From the NCBI GenBank assembly GCA_003851245.1, contig BHEP01000001.1:1-64000 (forward strand): 64,000 bases of DNA. Direction: 5' to 3'. The DNA comes from Bacteroidales bacterium. GTDB lineage: Bacteria; Bacteroidota; Bacteroidia; Bacteroidales; Azobacteroidaceae. The translations under genes were made by a program, and so were the position numbers. The notes below the pieces were generated by a model, which did not search any database, was not told the origin of the DNA, and saw only the letters and a list, made by a program, of their open reading frames with translations. Shown one piece after another: positions 45,649 through 54,511 of this stretch (position 1 is the stretch's first letter; every line of letters begins with the position of its first letter).

Positions 45649-45787
45649 TTAGTTGAATTACGAATTATTAATTTTACAAACGAGCACAAAAGTAATCATT
45701 TTCCAAGAATTAGACAAAAGCGTAATCAGCTATTTTTAAAAGCCTCGTCTTATTTATCTTAATTGTTTTAATTAAGTAGCATTTATT

Positions 45788-45817
45788 TTGACCAAAAATA
45801 AATATTGCGTAACTTTA
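45788..45817 (+). promoter_or_regulatory. Promoter of the DUF1015 gene
   Basis: TTG (45788-45790) and TAACTTTA (45810-45817) are separated by 19 bp. The -7 box deviates in the last base from TAnnTTTG. Confidence 0.5.
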
Positions 45818-45853
45818 CAATTAAAACAATTATGAATTTTTTAAACTAAATTT

Positions 45854-47098
45854 ATGGCACTTATCAAACCATTCAAGGGCATTCGCCCCCCTAGAGGCTT
45901 AGAGCAAGAGGTGGCTTCTCGTCCCTATGATGTATTAAGCTCTGAAGAGGCTAGGCAAGAGGCAGAAGGCAACGACAAATCCCTGTATCACATCACCAAA
46001 CCTGAGATTGATTTTCCTTTAGGCACAGACGAACATACACAGCCCGTGTATGACAAGGCTGTAGAAAATTTTAAGCTTTTTCAAGAAAAAGGCTGGCTCA
46101 AGCAAGATTCCAAAGACTCGTATTATGTATATGCCCAAACCATGGAAGGACGAACTCAATATGGACTTGTGGTATGTGCCTCTGTACAAGACTACCTCAG
46201 TGGGGCTATTAAAAAACACGAATTGACCCGCAAGGATAAGGAGGAAGATAGAATGATGCACGTGCGTATAAACAATGCCAATATAGAACCCGTTTTTTTT
46301 GCCTATCCAGAACGCAAAGACCTAAGCGAAATTGTGGCTGGCATTGTTAAAAACACTCCCGAATATGACTTCGTGGCGGACGATGGTTTTGCACACCATT
46401 TTTGGTTGGTAGACGACGACAAAAAGATTCAAGATATTACAGATATATTTGCGTCCATTCCATATTTATATATAGCCGATGGGCATCACCGGACAGCCGC
46501 AGCAGCCTTGGTGGGTGCCGAACTCGCAAAAAATAATCCCAAGCACACAGGAAAGGAAGAATACAATTTCTTCCTTGCTGTATGTTTTCCCGACAGTCAA
46601 TTGCGAATTATGGACTACAATCGTGTGGTGAAAGACCTCAATGGAATGAGTAGTAAGGAATTTTTGGAAGCCTTATCCTCTGATTTTATTGTAGAGAATA
46701 AGGGGCAAGAAATTTATCATCCTCAATCACTACATAACTTCTCGCTTTATGTAGAAAAAAACTGGTATTCCCTCACTGCCAAAACGGGTACTTATGACGA
46801 CAAGAACCCTATTGGTGTGCTGGATGTAACGGTTTCTTCCAATTTGATTCTCGACAAAATATTGGGGATAAAGGATCTAAGGACAGACAAACGCATAGAT
46901 TTTGTTGGCGGTTTGCGCGGCTTGGCAGAACTGCAAACAAGGGTCGATAGTGGGGAAATGGCAGTAGCATTGGCATTGTATCCTGTGTCAATGAAGCAAT
47001 TGATAGATATTGCCGACTCTGGCAATATAATGCCGCCCAAAACAACCTGGTTTGAGCCCAAATTGCGCTCAGGATTGGTTATTCACAAATTAAATTAG
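45854..47098 (+). CDS. DUF1015 family protein
   Basis: A 414-residue soluble protein. The family signatures are FKGIRPPRGLEQEVASRPYDVLS at the N-terminus, KKHELTRKDKEEDRMMHVR with conserved charged residues, and ADGHHRTAAAALVG near the middle. A C-terminal LRTDKRIDFVGG motif completes the family. DUF1015 enzymes are conserved in many bacteria, often beside amino-acid or serine-pathway genes, but the reaction is not established to my knowledge. It has its own promoter and stands alone here. Confidence 0.9.
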   Translation: MALIKPFKGIRPPRGLEQEVASRPYDVLSSEEARQEAEGNDKSLYHITKPEIDFPLGTDEHTQPVYDKAVENFKLFQEKGWLKQDSKDSYYVYAQTMEGRTQYGLVVCASVQDYLSGAIKKHELTRKDKEEDRMMHVRINNANIEPVFFAYPERKDLSEIVAGIVKNTPEYDFVADDGFAHHFWLVDDDKKIQDITDIFASIPYLYIADGHHRTAAAALVGAELAKNNPKHTGKEEYNFFLAVCFPDSQLRIMDYNRVVKDLNGMSSKEFLEALSSDFIVENKGQEIYHPQSLHNFSLYVEKNWYSLTAKTGTYDDKNPIGVLDVTVSSNLILDKILGIKDLRTDKRIDFVGGLRGLAELQTRVDSGEMAVALALYPVSMKQLIDIADSGNIMPPKTTWFEPKLRSGLVIHKLN

Positions 47099-47139
47099 AA
47101 ATACTACCTATAGCTTTCTTTGGCTAGATTGATATTTTC

Positions 47140-48375
47140 CTACTTAAGACTGCTCTTATAACGCTCAAATTCTGTTGACGAGCGATGCACGCAATCTTCC
47201 AAAGAAAGCCCATAGTAATAGTTTCCAAGCAAATAGACATTATCGTTTTGCCTATTTCTAGCTATTGCCGTATCTAGGCTTAAGTGCTCCAAGCCTAGTG
47301 ATGGCAGTAAATGGCTCATCGAACTTGTTTCCAAGACCTGTTCGGGCTCTATTTCCAAAACCTTGCAAGCTATGGATAATTGCTTTTCCTTGTCGTGTTT
47401 GCCTCTTTCAAAATGAAAGGTAAAAGCCCTAAGTGAGGGGTGACTGAGGGTATCTCGCGAGACTACCGAATAGAACTCATCAGAGCTAGGAAGGATTCCC
47501 GCAATGTTTTTGATAGACGATACCGACTCTTTTTTTACAATCACACACACCGACTCCAATTCAGATATTGGAATGGCAGCCAAAAGTTCGGAAATGGGCC
47601 TTTCTATATCTTTCAATAGCTCGGATGCTCCCTTAGGATCTATTGCCAAGGCAATATTGTGTGCTGAGAAACATTTTCCTTCGGAGGTTTTGACAGTAAA
47701 TAGCTTTCCATTTTTTGCAATACTACTTATATGAATATTCAAATGCAAGTCTATTCCATCCTTGTCGACTATAGTTTCAGTCAAAGATGCCATGCCTCCT
47801 TTAAAAGTATATTTACGGGGGATTTCTTTGTAGCGTTCAGCTCTACGCTTAAGAAATAATTCGGCAGGATATTTGTCGGCATTCTGACAGATAACAGCAC
47901 GAAAAGCCTTAGAAAAAAAGGAGGCATAGTTGCTTTTACCCACCAATGGCTCAAAATACTCCCTTACAGTCATGCCCTTTTTTTTAGAAAAAAACATCTT
48001 GCGGCAATGCAATAGTAATTCAAATTTATTTAACTGGGAAAAAATACTTCGTATTTTGCCCTCTGTATACACCACGTAAGAGTAATTTTCAATTTCCTGA
48101 ATTATATCCTCAGCTCCAGACTCCCTTACCATAGAAAGTAAGTGCGTGTAGGAGTTATAGCAAGTGTGCGCACCAAGTCCGCAGCAAAAATCTGGATGCG
48201 TTTTGGACTGATATGTACGTATCTGACCACCTAAACTTGCATTCTCATCGACAATCAAAACCCTTTGCCCAGCATGTTTGAGCTTGTGCGCAAAAGACAC
48301 TCCACTAATACCTCCGCCAAGGACTATACAGTCGTAAGCATCCTCATCACTCCTCATTGAGCTATATTTAATCAT
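47140..48375 (-). CDS. FAD-dependent oxidase, protoporphyrinogen-oxidase-like
   Basis: A 411-residue flavoprotein. The FAD motif is CIVLGGGISGVSFAHKLKHAG (residues 16-36) with the Glu/Asp at LIVDENASLGG. The mid-domain contains KYTFKGGMASLTETI, and the C-terminal FAD motif is VYLLGNYYYGLSLEDCV, which resembles the GNxxxGxxxxDC ending of HemY/PPOX proteins. The best fit is a protoporphyrinogen or related amine-oxidase-superfamily enzyme. UDP-galactopyranose mutase is less likely. HemN lies 1.3 kb away, which supports a tetrapyrrole role. The start is GTG-independent; ATG at 48375 or 48357 is possible. A dispersed repeat begins 8 bp upstream. Confidence 0.7.
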   Translation of the reverse strand: MIKYSSMRSDEDAYDCIVLGGGISGVSFAHKLKHAGQRVLIVDENASLGGQIRTYQSKTHPDFCCGLGAHTCYNSYTHLLSMVRESGAEDIIQEIENYSYVVYTEGKIRSIFSQLNKFELLLHCRKMFFSKKKGMTVREYFEPLVGKSNYASFFSKAFRAVICQNADKYPAELFLKRRAERYKEIPRKYTFKGGMASLTETIVDKDGIDLHLNIHISSIAKNGKLFTVKTSEGKCFSAHNIALAIDPKGASELLKDIERPISELLAAIPISELESVCVIVKKESVSSIKNIAGILPSSDEFYSVVSRDTLSHPSLRAFTFHFERGKHDKEKQLSIACKVLEIEPEQVLETSSMSHLLPSLGLEHLSLDTAIARNRQNDNVYLLGNYYYGLSLEDCVHRSSTEFERYKSSLK

Positions 48376-48382
48376 TTTTATT

Positions 48383-48467
48383 TAGAGTTATCCATTTACC
48401 TACTTATTACAATTTGCTTATAAGCAAGGTGTTTCATTTTTATCATCCTCTTAATTAAGTTCTCAAA
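48383..48467. repeat. Dispersed 86-bp repeat, copy 2
   Basis: It is about 86 percent identical by eye to 25143-25228 in the same orientation. It lies directly upstream of the FAD-oxidase gene, as a plus-strand copy. Confidence 0.8.
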
Positions 48468-48806
48468 TGCAGTTTATTTATATTGCAAGCAGTGCAAATC
48501 CATCTTAAAGGTGTCTAAATATTTAATAATCCCTTGTCCTATAAATCGTTTAATAAGTCTCTAGTTGTTTATATTTAAATGCAAAGGTAATATATATTGG
48601 TCGTAATCACTCCTATTTTATTGAACTAATACCCATCTGACATCATTCTTTGTCATAAATCTATTCTATGGGTGTGAACCCCTAGATTGGTTTTTCATTC
48701 TAATATAATACTCCCCCAATAACTTGACATGCTATAAAAATAAAGACTCCAAACCTATAAAAGAAATGAAGTCTCTATGGGATCTAAATGAATTTTAAAA
48801 TTTATT
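48468..48806. other. Gap without a recognisable gene
   Basis: These 339 bases are AT-rich. A short plus-strand frame beginning in the repeat continues a little beyond it (YLYCKQCKSILKVSKYL) and resembles the start of the pseudogene at 25185. I see no promoter, RNA or other gene. Confidence 0.5.
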
Positions 48807-49182
48807 TTAGAATAATCTTTTCTGACCATACTTGCTTGCTTTGTCGTAATACCAAAGAATATAAGTGCCCGCACTTAGATGGGCCGTCGAGATGCTCGTC
48901 TCTGTTTGATCATAAAGCATGGTAGTCGTTTGCTTTTGTGCCTGCATGTTGTACAAGGCAATTTCTCCTCTGGCAGGAGATGTGAAGCGAACCGAAATAT
49001 GCCCCTCCGAAAGAACAAAACTCAGGGGAGGCAAGGTCTTGGTTTCTGGGATTCCTACAAATACCTGATAACATTTTTCGGGGGTTTCGGGGATTCCAGA
49101 GACCCACCACGAGTCAGTCCGATTCGATAGTGATCTGCCCCGAGCCTTTAGCCAAAAGCGTCGAGCCTTTTAAAGTTCTCAT
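48807..49182 (-). pseudogene. Orphan T9SS sorting-domain remnant
   Basis: On the minus strand the last 75 codons encode a type A T9SS sorting domain: SFVLSEGHISVRFTSPARG, then IALYNMQAQKQTT, SISTAHLSAGTYILWYYDK and KYGQKRLF. The frame is open further upstream and reads SGIPETPEKCYQVFVGIPE, which matches the region before such domains. A possible start (MRTLKGSTLLAKGS, ATG at 49182) lies in a different frame and ends at a stop. The piece therefore looks like the 3' end of a decayed large cargo gene. No signal peptide is present. Confidence 0.75.
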
Positions 49183-49717
49183 AATGAATAATTTTACTTA
49201 TGTTTTTCGAGAATATATCTATTTACATATCACAGGTAAAGTTCTATAAAATTGTTTATATATGCAAATTAAACTATATATTTTTTAATATTTTTTAAAA
49301 TATTGTAATAGGTTATTTGTGAGCCGTATTTAAATAAACAACTCTGTTTGTTGAACTTAGCTCCATTATTTACTGTGTTATAGTGGTCCCCCTCCCTTAG
49401 GATATCTTTCCCCTTAGTTTCATGATTTTTTTTATTTTCTTAGAACCACTTTCCAAAAGTAAAACAATTTTTCATTGCAACATTTTTTTGTCGACTTAAC
49501 CCACATTGCAGTTGTGGGGAGTTAACTATAATACCCCCCATTTTCTGCCACTTTTTTTTAAAAAATCACGCTCTACCTCTAATCCCCCTATTTGGGTGTA
49601 AAGATTGGTCAAGAGTTGATCACTTTCTTTAGATTTATTAGCCTTTTGAGCACCTCTAAAAATAGAGCTTGCACCCTCAGGATTATAAGTATGCACTACG
49701 CACCAATAAAAACCCGT
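49183..49717. other. Gap without a recognisable gene
   Basis: This AT-rich stretch includes a hairpin CTTAACCCACA / TGTGGGGAGTTAAC (49495-49525) with a short G/C-rich tail (ATACCCCCCA). It could be a terminator or decayed repeat end. I see no tRNA, no promoter in the correct place and no frame with protein-like composition. Confidence 0.45.
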
Positions 49718-51097
49718 CTAAATAGTTTTAGAAAAATGCTTGTCGGTATTCAGCATCAGCTTATCGAGAGATGCAGCCACATTTCTAACAAGGGCCTTGG
49801 CATGTGGAGGCATGCTTATATGATCACTATCATAGTGTATGATACCATCGGCGGCAAATACTTGTAAGGCTCTATCATCGTAATTCATTGCCCCCTTCAC
49901 TTCATCGACACTGACTCCAAAGAGTGTAGCTATATTGCCCCAATTGATATTGTAGCTGCACATCAAATTACTTATTACCTCCCTTGCTATTTGCTCTTGT
50001 TCATTGAGTATATAACCCCTTAAAACAGGCAATTCTCCACGATTTGTTCGCTCTATATATTCTTGAATATCCTTTGTATTTTGGCTATACGCCATTGCCA
50101 GCTGACTTATTCCCGTCACTCCAAAGGCATAAACCTGCCCCGTTGTACGGCGGGTACAATATCCCTGGAAGTTTCGATGCAAACTCTTGGATTCCGAGGC
50201 AATGTAAAGTTCATCCTTGGGCAGAACGAAATGATCCATACCTATAGCCTTATATCCTGACTCTTCGAGTATTGATGAGGCATTGCTATACATTTTCTCT
50301 TTTTCTAGGCTTGGAGGCAGGCCAATTTCTTCGAGTTTCAGCTGCAGTTGATTTACCCAAGGCACATGTGCATACGAAAATGTGACCAGCCTATCGGGAC
50401 CCATAGCCACGGCCTTTTCTATGGTATGGGCAAAGGAACTTACGGTCTGCTTGGGCAGTCCAAATATAAAATCCATATTGACCGACACTCCCTCAGCCCT
50501 CAGTATGTCAAGAATATGGGCAACATCCATTCGCGAAGCCTTACGGTTGGATGCCTTAAGCACCTCCTGATCAAAATCTTGTACTCCGATGCTTATCCTG
50601 TTGAACCCTGCCTTTGCCAGATCACGCCAATATTGCTCATCCAAATATCCAGGGTGGCATTCTATTGCGATCTCTGGATCCTCTATGCAAGTAAAATATG
50701 AAAGTATAAGATCGTTTATTTCTCGTATCTGCCTCACAGGCAAGATACTGGGACTTCCTCCTCCATAATGGATTTGCGAAACCTTGCGCTCCTTGCTCAA
50801 AAGCGGCAGGGCGATTTTAATTTCCTTTTTTAATGCATCCATATAGCTGTCCACTGCATCTTTGCCTTGCATCTGCACAGAATTGCATCCACAATAATAA
50901 CACATATGGAAGCAAAAAGGTATGTGTATATAGATAGATATATGCTCTGGATGCTGTGTGTTGGATGCTTCGATGGCTAGGCGATAATCGCTTTCAGAAA
51001 AAGATTCTGCAAAGAAATTAGCTGGAGGATAGCTAGTATATCTAGGAGTCGACGCATTATATTTATTCAAATTCTTTTCCGTCAACATTTTTTCCAT
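49718..51097 (-). CDS. hemN: Oxygen-independent coproporphyrinogen III oxidase
   Basis: HemN decarboxylates coproporphyrinogen III to protoporphyrinogen IX by radical-SAM chemistry without oxygen. The 459 residues have the HemN cysteine pattern C62-x3-C66-x2-C69-x-C71 (in FCFHMCYYCGCN). They also have the HemN-specific TPRYTSYPPA at the N-terminus, HYGGGSPSIL, FNRISIGVQDFDQEV and IGMDHFVLPKDE. These separate it from HemW and from the HutW/ChuW heme-degrading group. It starts inside the 3' end of the permease gene (35-nt overlap; an ATG at 51088 gives 26 nt), indicating a shared transcript. Confidence 0.94.
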   Translation of the reverse strand: MEKMLTEKNLNKYNASTPRYTSYPPANFFAESFSESDYRLAIEASNTQHPEHISIYIHIPFCFHMCYYCGCNSVQMQGKDAVDSYMDALKKEIKIALPLLSKERKVSQIHYGGGSPSILPVRQIREINDLILSYFTCIEDPEIAIECHPGYLDEQYWRDLAKAGFNRISIGVQDFDQEVLKASNRKASRMDVAHILDILRAEGVSVNMDFIFGLPKQTVSSFAHTIEKAVAMGPDRLVTFSYAHVPWVNQLQLKLEEIGLPPSLEKEKMYSNASSILEESGYKAIGMDHFVLPKDELYIASESKSLHRNFQGYCTRRTTGQVYAFGVTGISQLAMAYSQNTKDIQEYIERTNRGELPVLRGYILNEQEQIAREVISNLMCSYNINWGNIATLFGVSVDEVKGAMNYDDRALQVFAADGIIHYDSDHISMPPHAKALVRNVAASLDKLMLNTDKHFSKTI

Positions 51098-52319
51098 TGT
51101 TTTTAAATATAAGAAGTATATAAATAAGTGAGGTTGCGGCTATGCACATTTCCACAGAAAAAAGAGTAGCATAGCTTGTTTCGTCGGCAAGCTTCCCTGC
51201 TCCTATTGCCATCAGCATGCCACTAAGGTGGGTTATTACCGTCTGCAGGGTGAAGTCGGTGCCCTCATAAGACTTGCGCACGCAATCCATTGCGGTAGTG
51301 TAAACCACAATTGTTGCCATTCCATAGCTAAGCCATATCAGGGATATACCAATATGGAGGGTCAATACCGTTACCGACAAGTGAGTAAGAAGAAGATGGA
51401 AGTATATGGATCCTATAAAAATAAGTCCGGCAAAGAGTATGCGCGACCAATACCGCCCTATTTTTCTTACAATAAACCCACCCGTCAATGAGCCCACACA
51501 GCCGGCCGAAATACCTACAACTCCCGACATAACACCTATCTCGTGCATGTTGTATCCATAATCAACCAGCAAGGGTTTCACCATAGAGAGAGTTCCGGTA
51601 ATGCCGGCATAATAAAGCAGTAGAAATATCACCTGCTTCCATATGCCTTTTTGCCTAAAGAAGCCTCCTAGATCGTTGAATCCTGGTTTTGTCTTTATCT
51701 CCGAAAAAGTGATGCTGCCATCATCATTGTGCTTAAAAAACATAATAGGAATAATAGCCAAGACCACAAATACCGATAGCAGGGGTAGGATGGTAGACCA
51801 GCCTAGCTTGTTATAAAGAATGAGCATTATTCCGCCGCCTATCATCGAACCAGCAAATCCGCCTATCGACTGCATGCTGTTGACAAGGCTGCGATCCTTG
51901 CCTTTAAATGATATGACAGCTAGCGCATCGGTAGCAATATCCTGAGTTGCGGAAGCTATAAATGCCATAATAACAAGCACTATGATAAGAATGGGTGTCG
52001 CTTGTAGGTCAAGAAAGGCAATGGCAAATATTACTATGGCATATATCATCTCCGAAGAAAATATCCATACCTTATAATCTGAAAGACTATTGCAGGATCT
52101 ATCTACCATTGGCGACCACAAAAATTTTAGTATCCATGGGAGTTTCAGTAGCTGAAGCATACCTATGGTCTCCAAAGAAAAGTTTTGCTGGCGCATCATC
52201 ACAGGTATGACCGTTGCTAGAAAGGTCATAGGGATTTTTTGCGCTATATATAGACTAAAGAAGGTAAATAGTTGTCCTCCTTTGTGTAGCTTATTATTGA
52301 AATCTTGAGATTCAAACAT
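51063..52319 (-). CDS. MFS permease (AmpG/siderophore-type)
   Basis: A 418-residue protein with about 12 hydrophobic helices. The loop motif WSPMVDRSCNSLSDYKVW (residues 65-82) and the following QDIATDALAVISFKGKDRSLVNSMQSIGG resemble the AmpG/PAT and RhtX/FptX group of the major facilitator superfamily. Some members import muropeptides and others import siderophores. Its place between a TonB-dependent receptor and hemN favours import of an iron chelate or a tetrapyrrole across the inner membrane. That is inference from the context. Confidence 0.82.
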   Translation of the reverse strand: MFESQDFNNKLHKGGQLFTFFSLYIAQKIPMTFLATVIPVMMRQQNFSLETIGMLQLLKLPWILKFLWSPMVDRSCNSLSDYKVWIFSSEMIYAIVIFAIAFLDLQATPILIIVLVIMAFIASATQDIATDALAVISFKGKDRSLVNSMQSIGGFAGSMIGGGIMLILYNKLGWSTILPLLSVFVVLAIIPIMFFKHNDDGSITFSEIKTKPGFNDLGGFFRQKGIWKQVIFLLLYYAGITGTLSMVKPLLVDYGYNMHEIGVMSGVVGISAGCVGSLTGGFIVRKIGRYWSRILFAGLIFIGSIYFHLLLTHLSVTVLTLHIGISLIWLSYGMATIVVYTTAMDCVRKSYEGTDFTLQTVITHLSGMLMAIGAGKLADETSYATLFSVEMCIAATSLIYILLIFKNNGKNVDGKEFE

Positions 52320-52355
52320 TGACTTTATTCTGAGTGTTTATTTAGATGCGCTTAT

Positions 52356-54449
52356 TCAAAATTTAAGATTTAGATTTATGCCACAAGTCATAGGTCTTCC
52401 CGCTTGAGCGTATGGCTTGCTAGTCACAAAATAGTAGGCTATATATTTTTTGCCTGTGATGTTTTTAGCCCACAAATCTAGGGATATATTCTTTCTCTGC
52501 AAAGACATTCTAGCATCTACAAGTCCATAAAACGGCTGTGAGGCTATATTATCTTCTCGCCAATAGAGCCTACCAAGTCCGGTGTATTGTGCATTTAACT
52601 TAATATTTTCTACAAAAAAATTCTTTATAATAATATTGTAATCTGCAGCGGCAGAGAATGTATTTTTTGGCACCATTGGCAGATAATTCCCCTTGTAGTT
52701 GATGTTGGTTACATCATTTTCGTATTTTTTGAATGTCGCCAGGGTGATACCATAGTTTATGTGAAAGCCTAGTCTGTCATTAGGGTTTAATCGCAGGCTA
52801 AGTTCAGCTCCCTTACTTTCGGACTTCCCAGCATTTTTCAGTATATAACCCTTTCCATCGGGCTGGCTCTGAGATATTTGCTGCTGCCTCCAAGTAATAT
52901 AAAACAGATTAGCTTCAGCTTCTAGCAATCCACTGAGGTAGCTCCCTTTACTGCCTAGCTCATAAGTCCAGCTATATTCTGGATCATAGGAATAGTCGGA
53001 TTCCTGCTGCGCCGAGGGGTTAAATCCTCCAGACTTATAGCCCTTTGCAATCGAGGCATAAAACATTTTATAGGCATTCAAGTTGTATTGCATAGATATT
53101 TTGGGTGTAATTTGCGAAAAAGCATCATCACCTTCAGCATAGGTTTGCATTACGCTTTGGTCTACAGCAATCTGGCTGGTAGAAGTCTTAGCATCGGCTT
53201 TTTCGTAGTCATAGCGCATTCCCAAAGATACGGAGAAGTCCTCTACAAGGAGGTCTTTAAATGTAGATTGATGATATATGGCAAGTCCCCTTGTTGGGTT
53301 TTTTACATCCAGTATCTTGTTGCGAAAGGTGGCACTGGCAATAGCCGGATCTCTTGTATTGACATCGCTATTGTAGTTGTAGCTTTGGTAAAAACCAAAA
53401 ACTCCCGACTGACTTTGATACGAACTCAGGGAATTTGATTTTATATTAAACTCCTGCGAAAACATCTTTTGATCTTCCAAATAATCTACATAGTACACAT
53501 CCTTGGGAGAGAAATCTTGATCCAGCCCTTGGTGGGCATCTATATACTGTAGGGAGGACTGCGAAGCGATACGATATCCGCTTGTAAGGTATTCTACATT
53601 GAGCCCCGTGGTCGACACATTGCGGCAGAAGAAGCTCTTGGCATCGTAGTCTATGGGGCCTACAGTATTGGAGGCATTGTCGTATAGGGCATATGGATAG
53701 CCATCCTGATCGGAGTATTCGTAGACCGAACTAAGATGTATTACAAGACTTGGGGCCGCTTGCCAGCTCAATCTCAATCTGCCAGAGAGGGCATCCATTG
53801 CATCGGCCTTATTGCCTCTTGTTATGTTGTCGAAATATCCGCCCAAGCTTCGATAATTGCCCGACAAGGAATAGCCAAAATTTCCATTTGCACTGCCCGA
53901 ATGGGATGCTGCAAGTTGATAATTACCATAATTTCCTGCTCCCATATTGAGGTTTGTGCCAGGATTTTTGAATGGCGATTTTGTATACACATTAATAATA
54001 CCTCCCATAGTGTTGCGCCCATATATAGTGCCCTGAGATCCGCGGAGAATCTCAATGCGATCCACATCATTGATGTCGAAATCGAATGCCGACCTATCGA
54101 AATATGGAACTCCGTCAACATAAAGCCCTACAGAAGGGGTATTGGTGCGCGAACCTATGCCGCGAATATATACAGGAGAGGTCATCTTAGACCCATAATC
54201 AGGCATAAAAAGATTTGGCACCAGTGCCGAAAGGTTTTTTATACTTTCCACATTGCGCTCACGCAGATCTATTTGATTTATGACAGAGCCAGCAATGGGC
54301 TGCGAGGAAAGCATGCTATTGAGCTTAAAGGACTGCACCACAACTTCCTCTATATAAAAGTGCTTAGTTGAGTCGGAATTTATAGCCCTCGAAAATGTGG
54401 CAAACATAATTAGACATACGAAAATTAATTTTATTTTTACAGCCCTCAT
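52356..54449 (-). CDS. TonB-dependent outer-membrane receptor
   Basis: A 697-residue receptor. A signal peptide (ending MFATFSRA) is followed by a plug domain with the characteristic VDRIEILRGSQGTIYGRNTMGGIINVYTKSP and GIGSRTNTPSVGLYVDGVPYFD. A beta-barrel of about 550 residues ends in GINLNLKF. There is no N-terminal carboxypeptidase-like domain and no SusD gene next to it. It therefore looks like an iron-siderophore, heme or vitamin receptor rather than a polysaccharide SusC. It is the first gene of the receptor-permease-HemN group. Confidence 0.93.
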   Translation of the reverse strand: MRAVKIKLIFVCLIMFATFSRAINSDSTKHFYIEEVVVQSFKLNSMLSSQPIAGSVINQIDLRERNVESIKNLSALVPNLFMPDYGSKMTSPVYIRGIGSRTNTPSVGLYVDGVPYFDRSAFDFDINDVDRIEILRGSQGTIYGRNTMGGIINVYTKSPFKNPGTNLNMGAGNYGNYQLAASHSGSANGNFGYSLSGNYRSLGGYFDNITRGNKADAMDALSGRLRLSWQAAPSLVIHLSSVYEYSDQDGYPYALYDNASNTVGPIDYDAKSFFCRNVSTTGLNVEYLTSGYRIASQSSLQYIDAHQGLDQDFSPKDVYYVDYLEDQKMFSQEFNIKSNSLSSYQSQSGVFGFYQSYNYNSDVNTRDPAIASATFRNKILDVKNPTRGLAIYHQSTFKDLLVEDFSVSLGMRYDYEKADAKTSTSQIAVDQSVMQTYAEGDDAFSQITPKISMQYNLNAYKMFYASIAKGYKSGGFNPSAQQESDYSYDPEYSWTYELGSKGSYLSGLLEAEANLFYITWRQQQISQSQPDGKGYILKNAGKSESKGAELSLRLNPNDRLGFHINYGITLATFKKYENDVTNINYKGNYLPMVPKNTFSAAADYNIIIKNFFVENIKLNAQYTGLGRLYWREDNIASQPFYGLVDARMSLQRKNISLDLWAKNITGKKYIAYYFVTSKPYAQAGRPMTCGINLNLKF

Positions 54450-54511
54450 TGTTTGGTTTTTAGTTTACTCATTAGTTAAACTTTAGTCTGTTTGCAAAAT
54501 AGAAGTTCTAC

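Noticed and set aside
49718-51097. HutW/ChuW heme-degrading radical-SAM enzyme
   Set aside because: Next to a TonB receptor this was considered, but the CxxxCxxCxC pattern, TPRYTSYP and IGMDHF motifs are those of true HemN.
52356-54449. SusC-type glycan receptor
   Set aside because: There is no SusD gene and no N-terminal carboxypeptidase-like domain, so a polysaccharide-utilisation locus is not supported.
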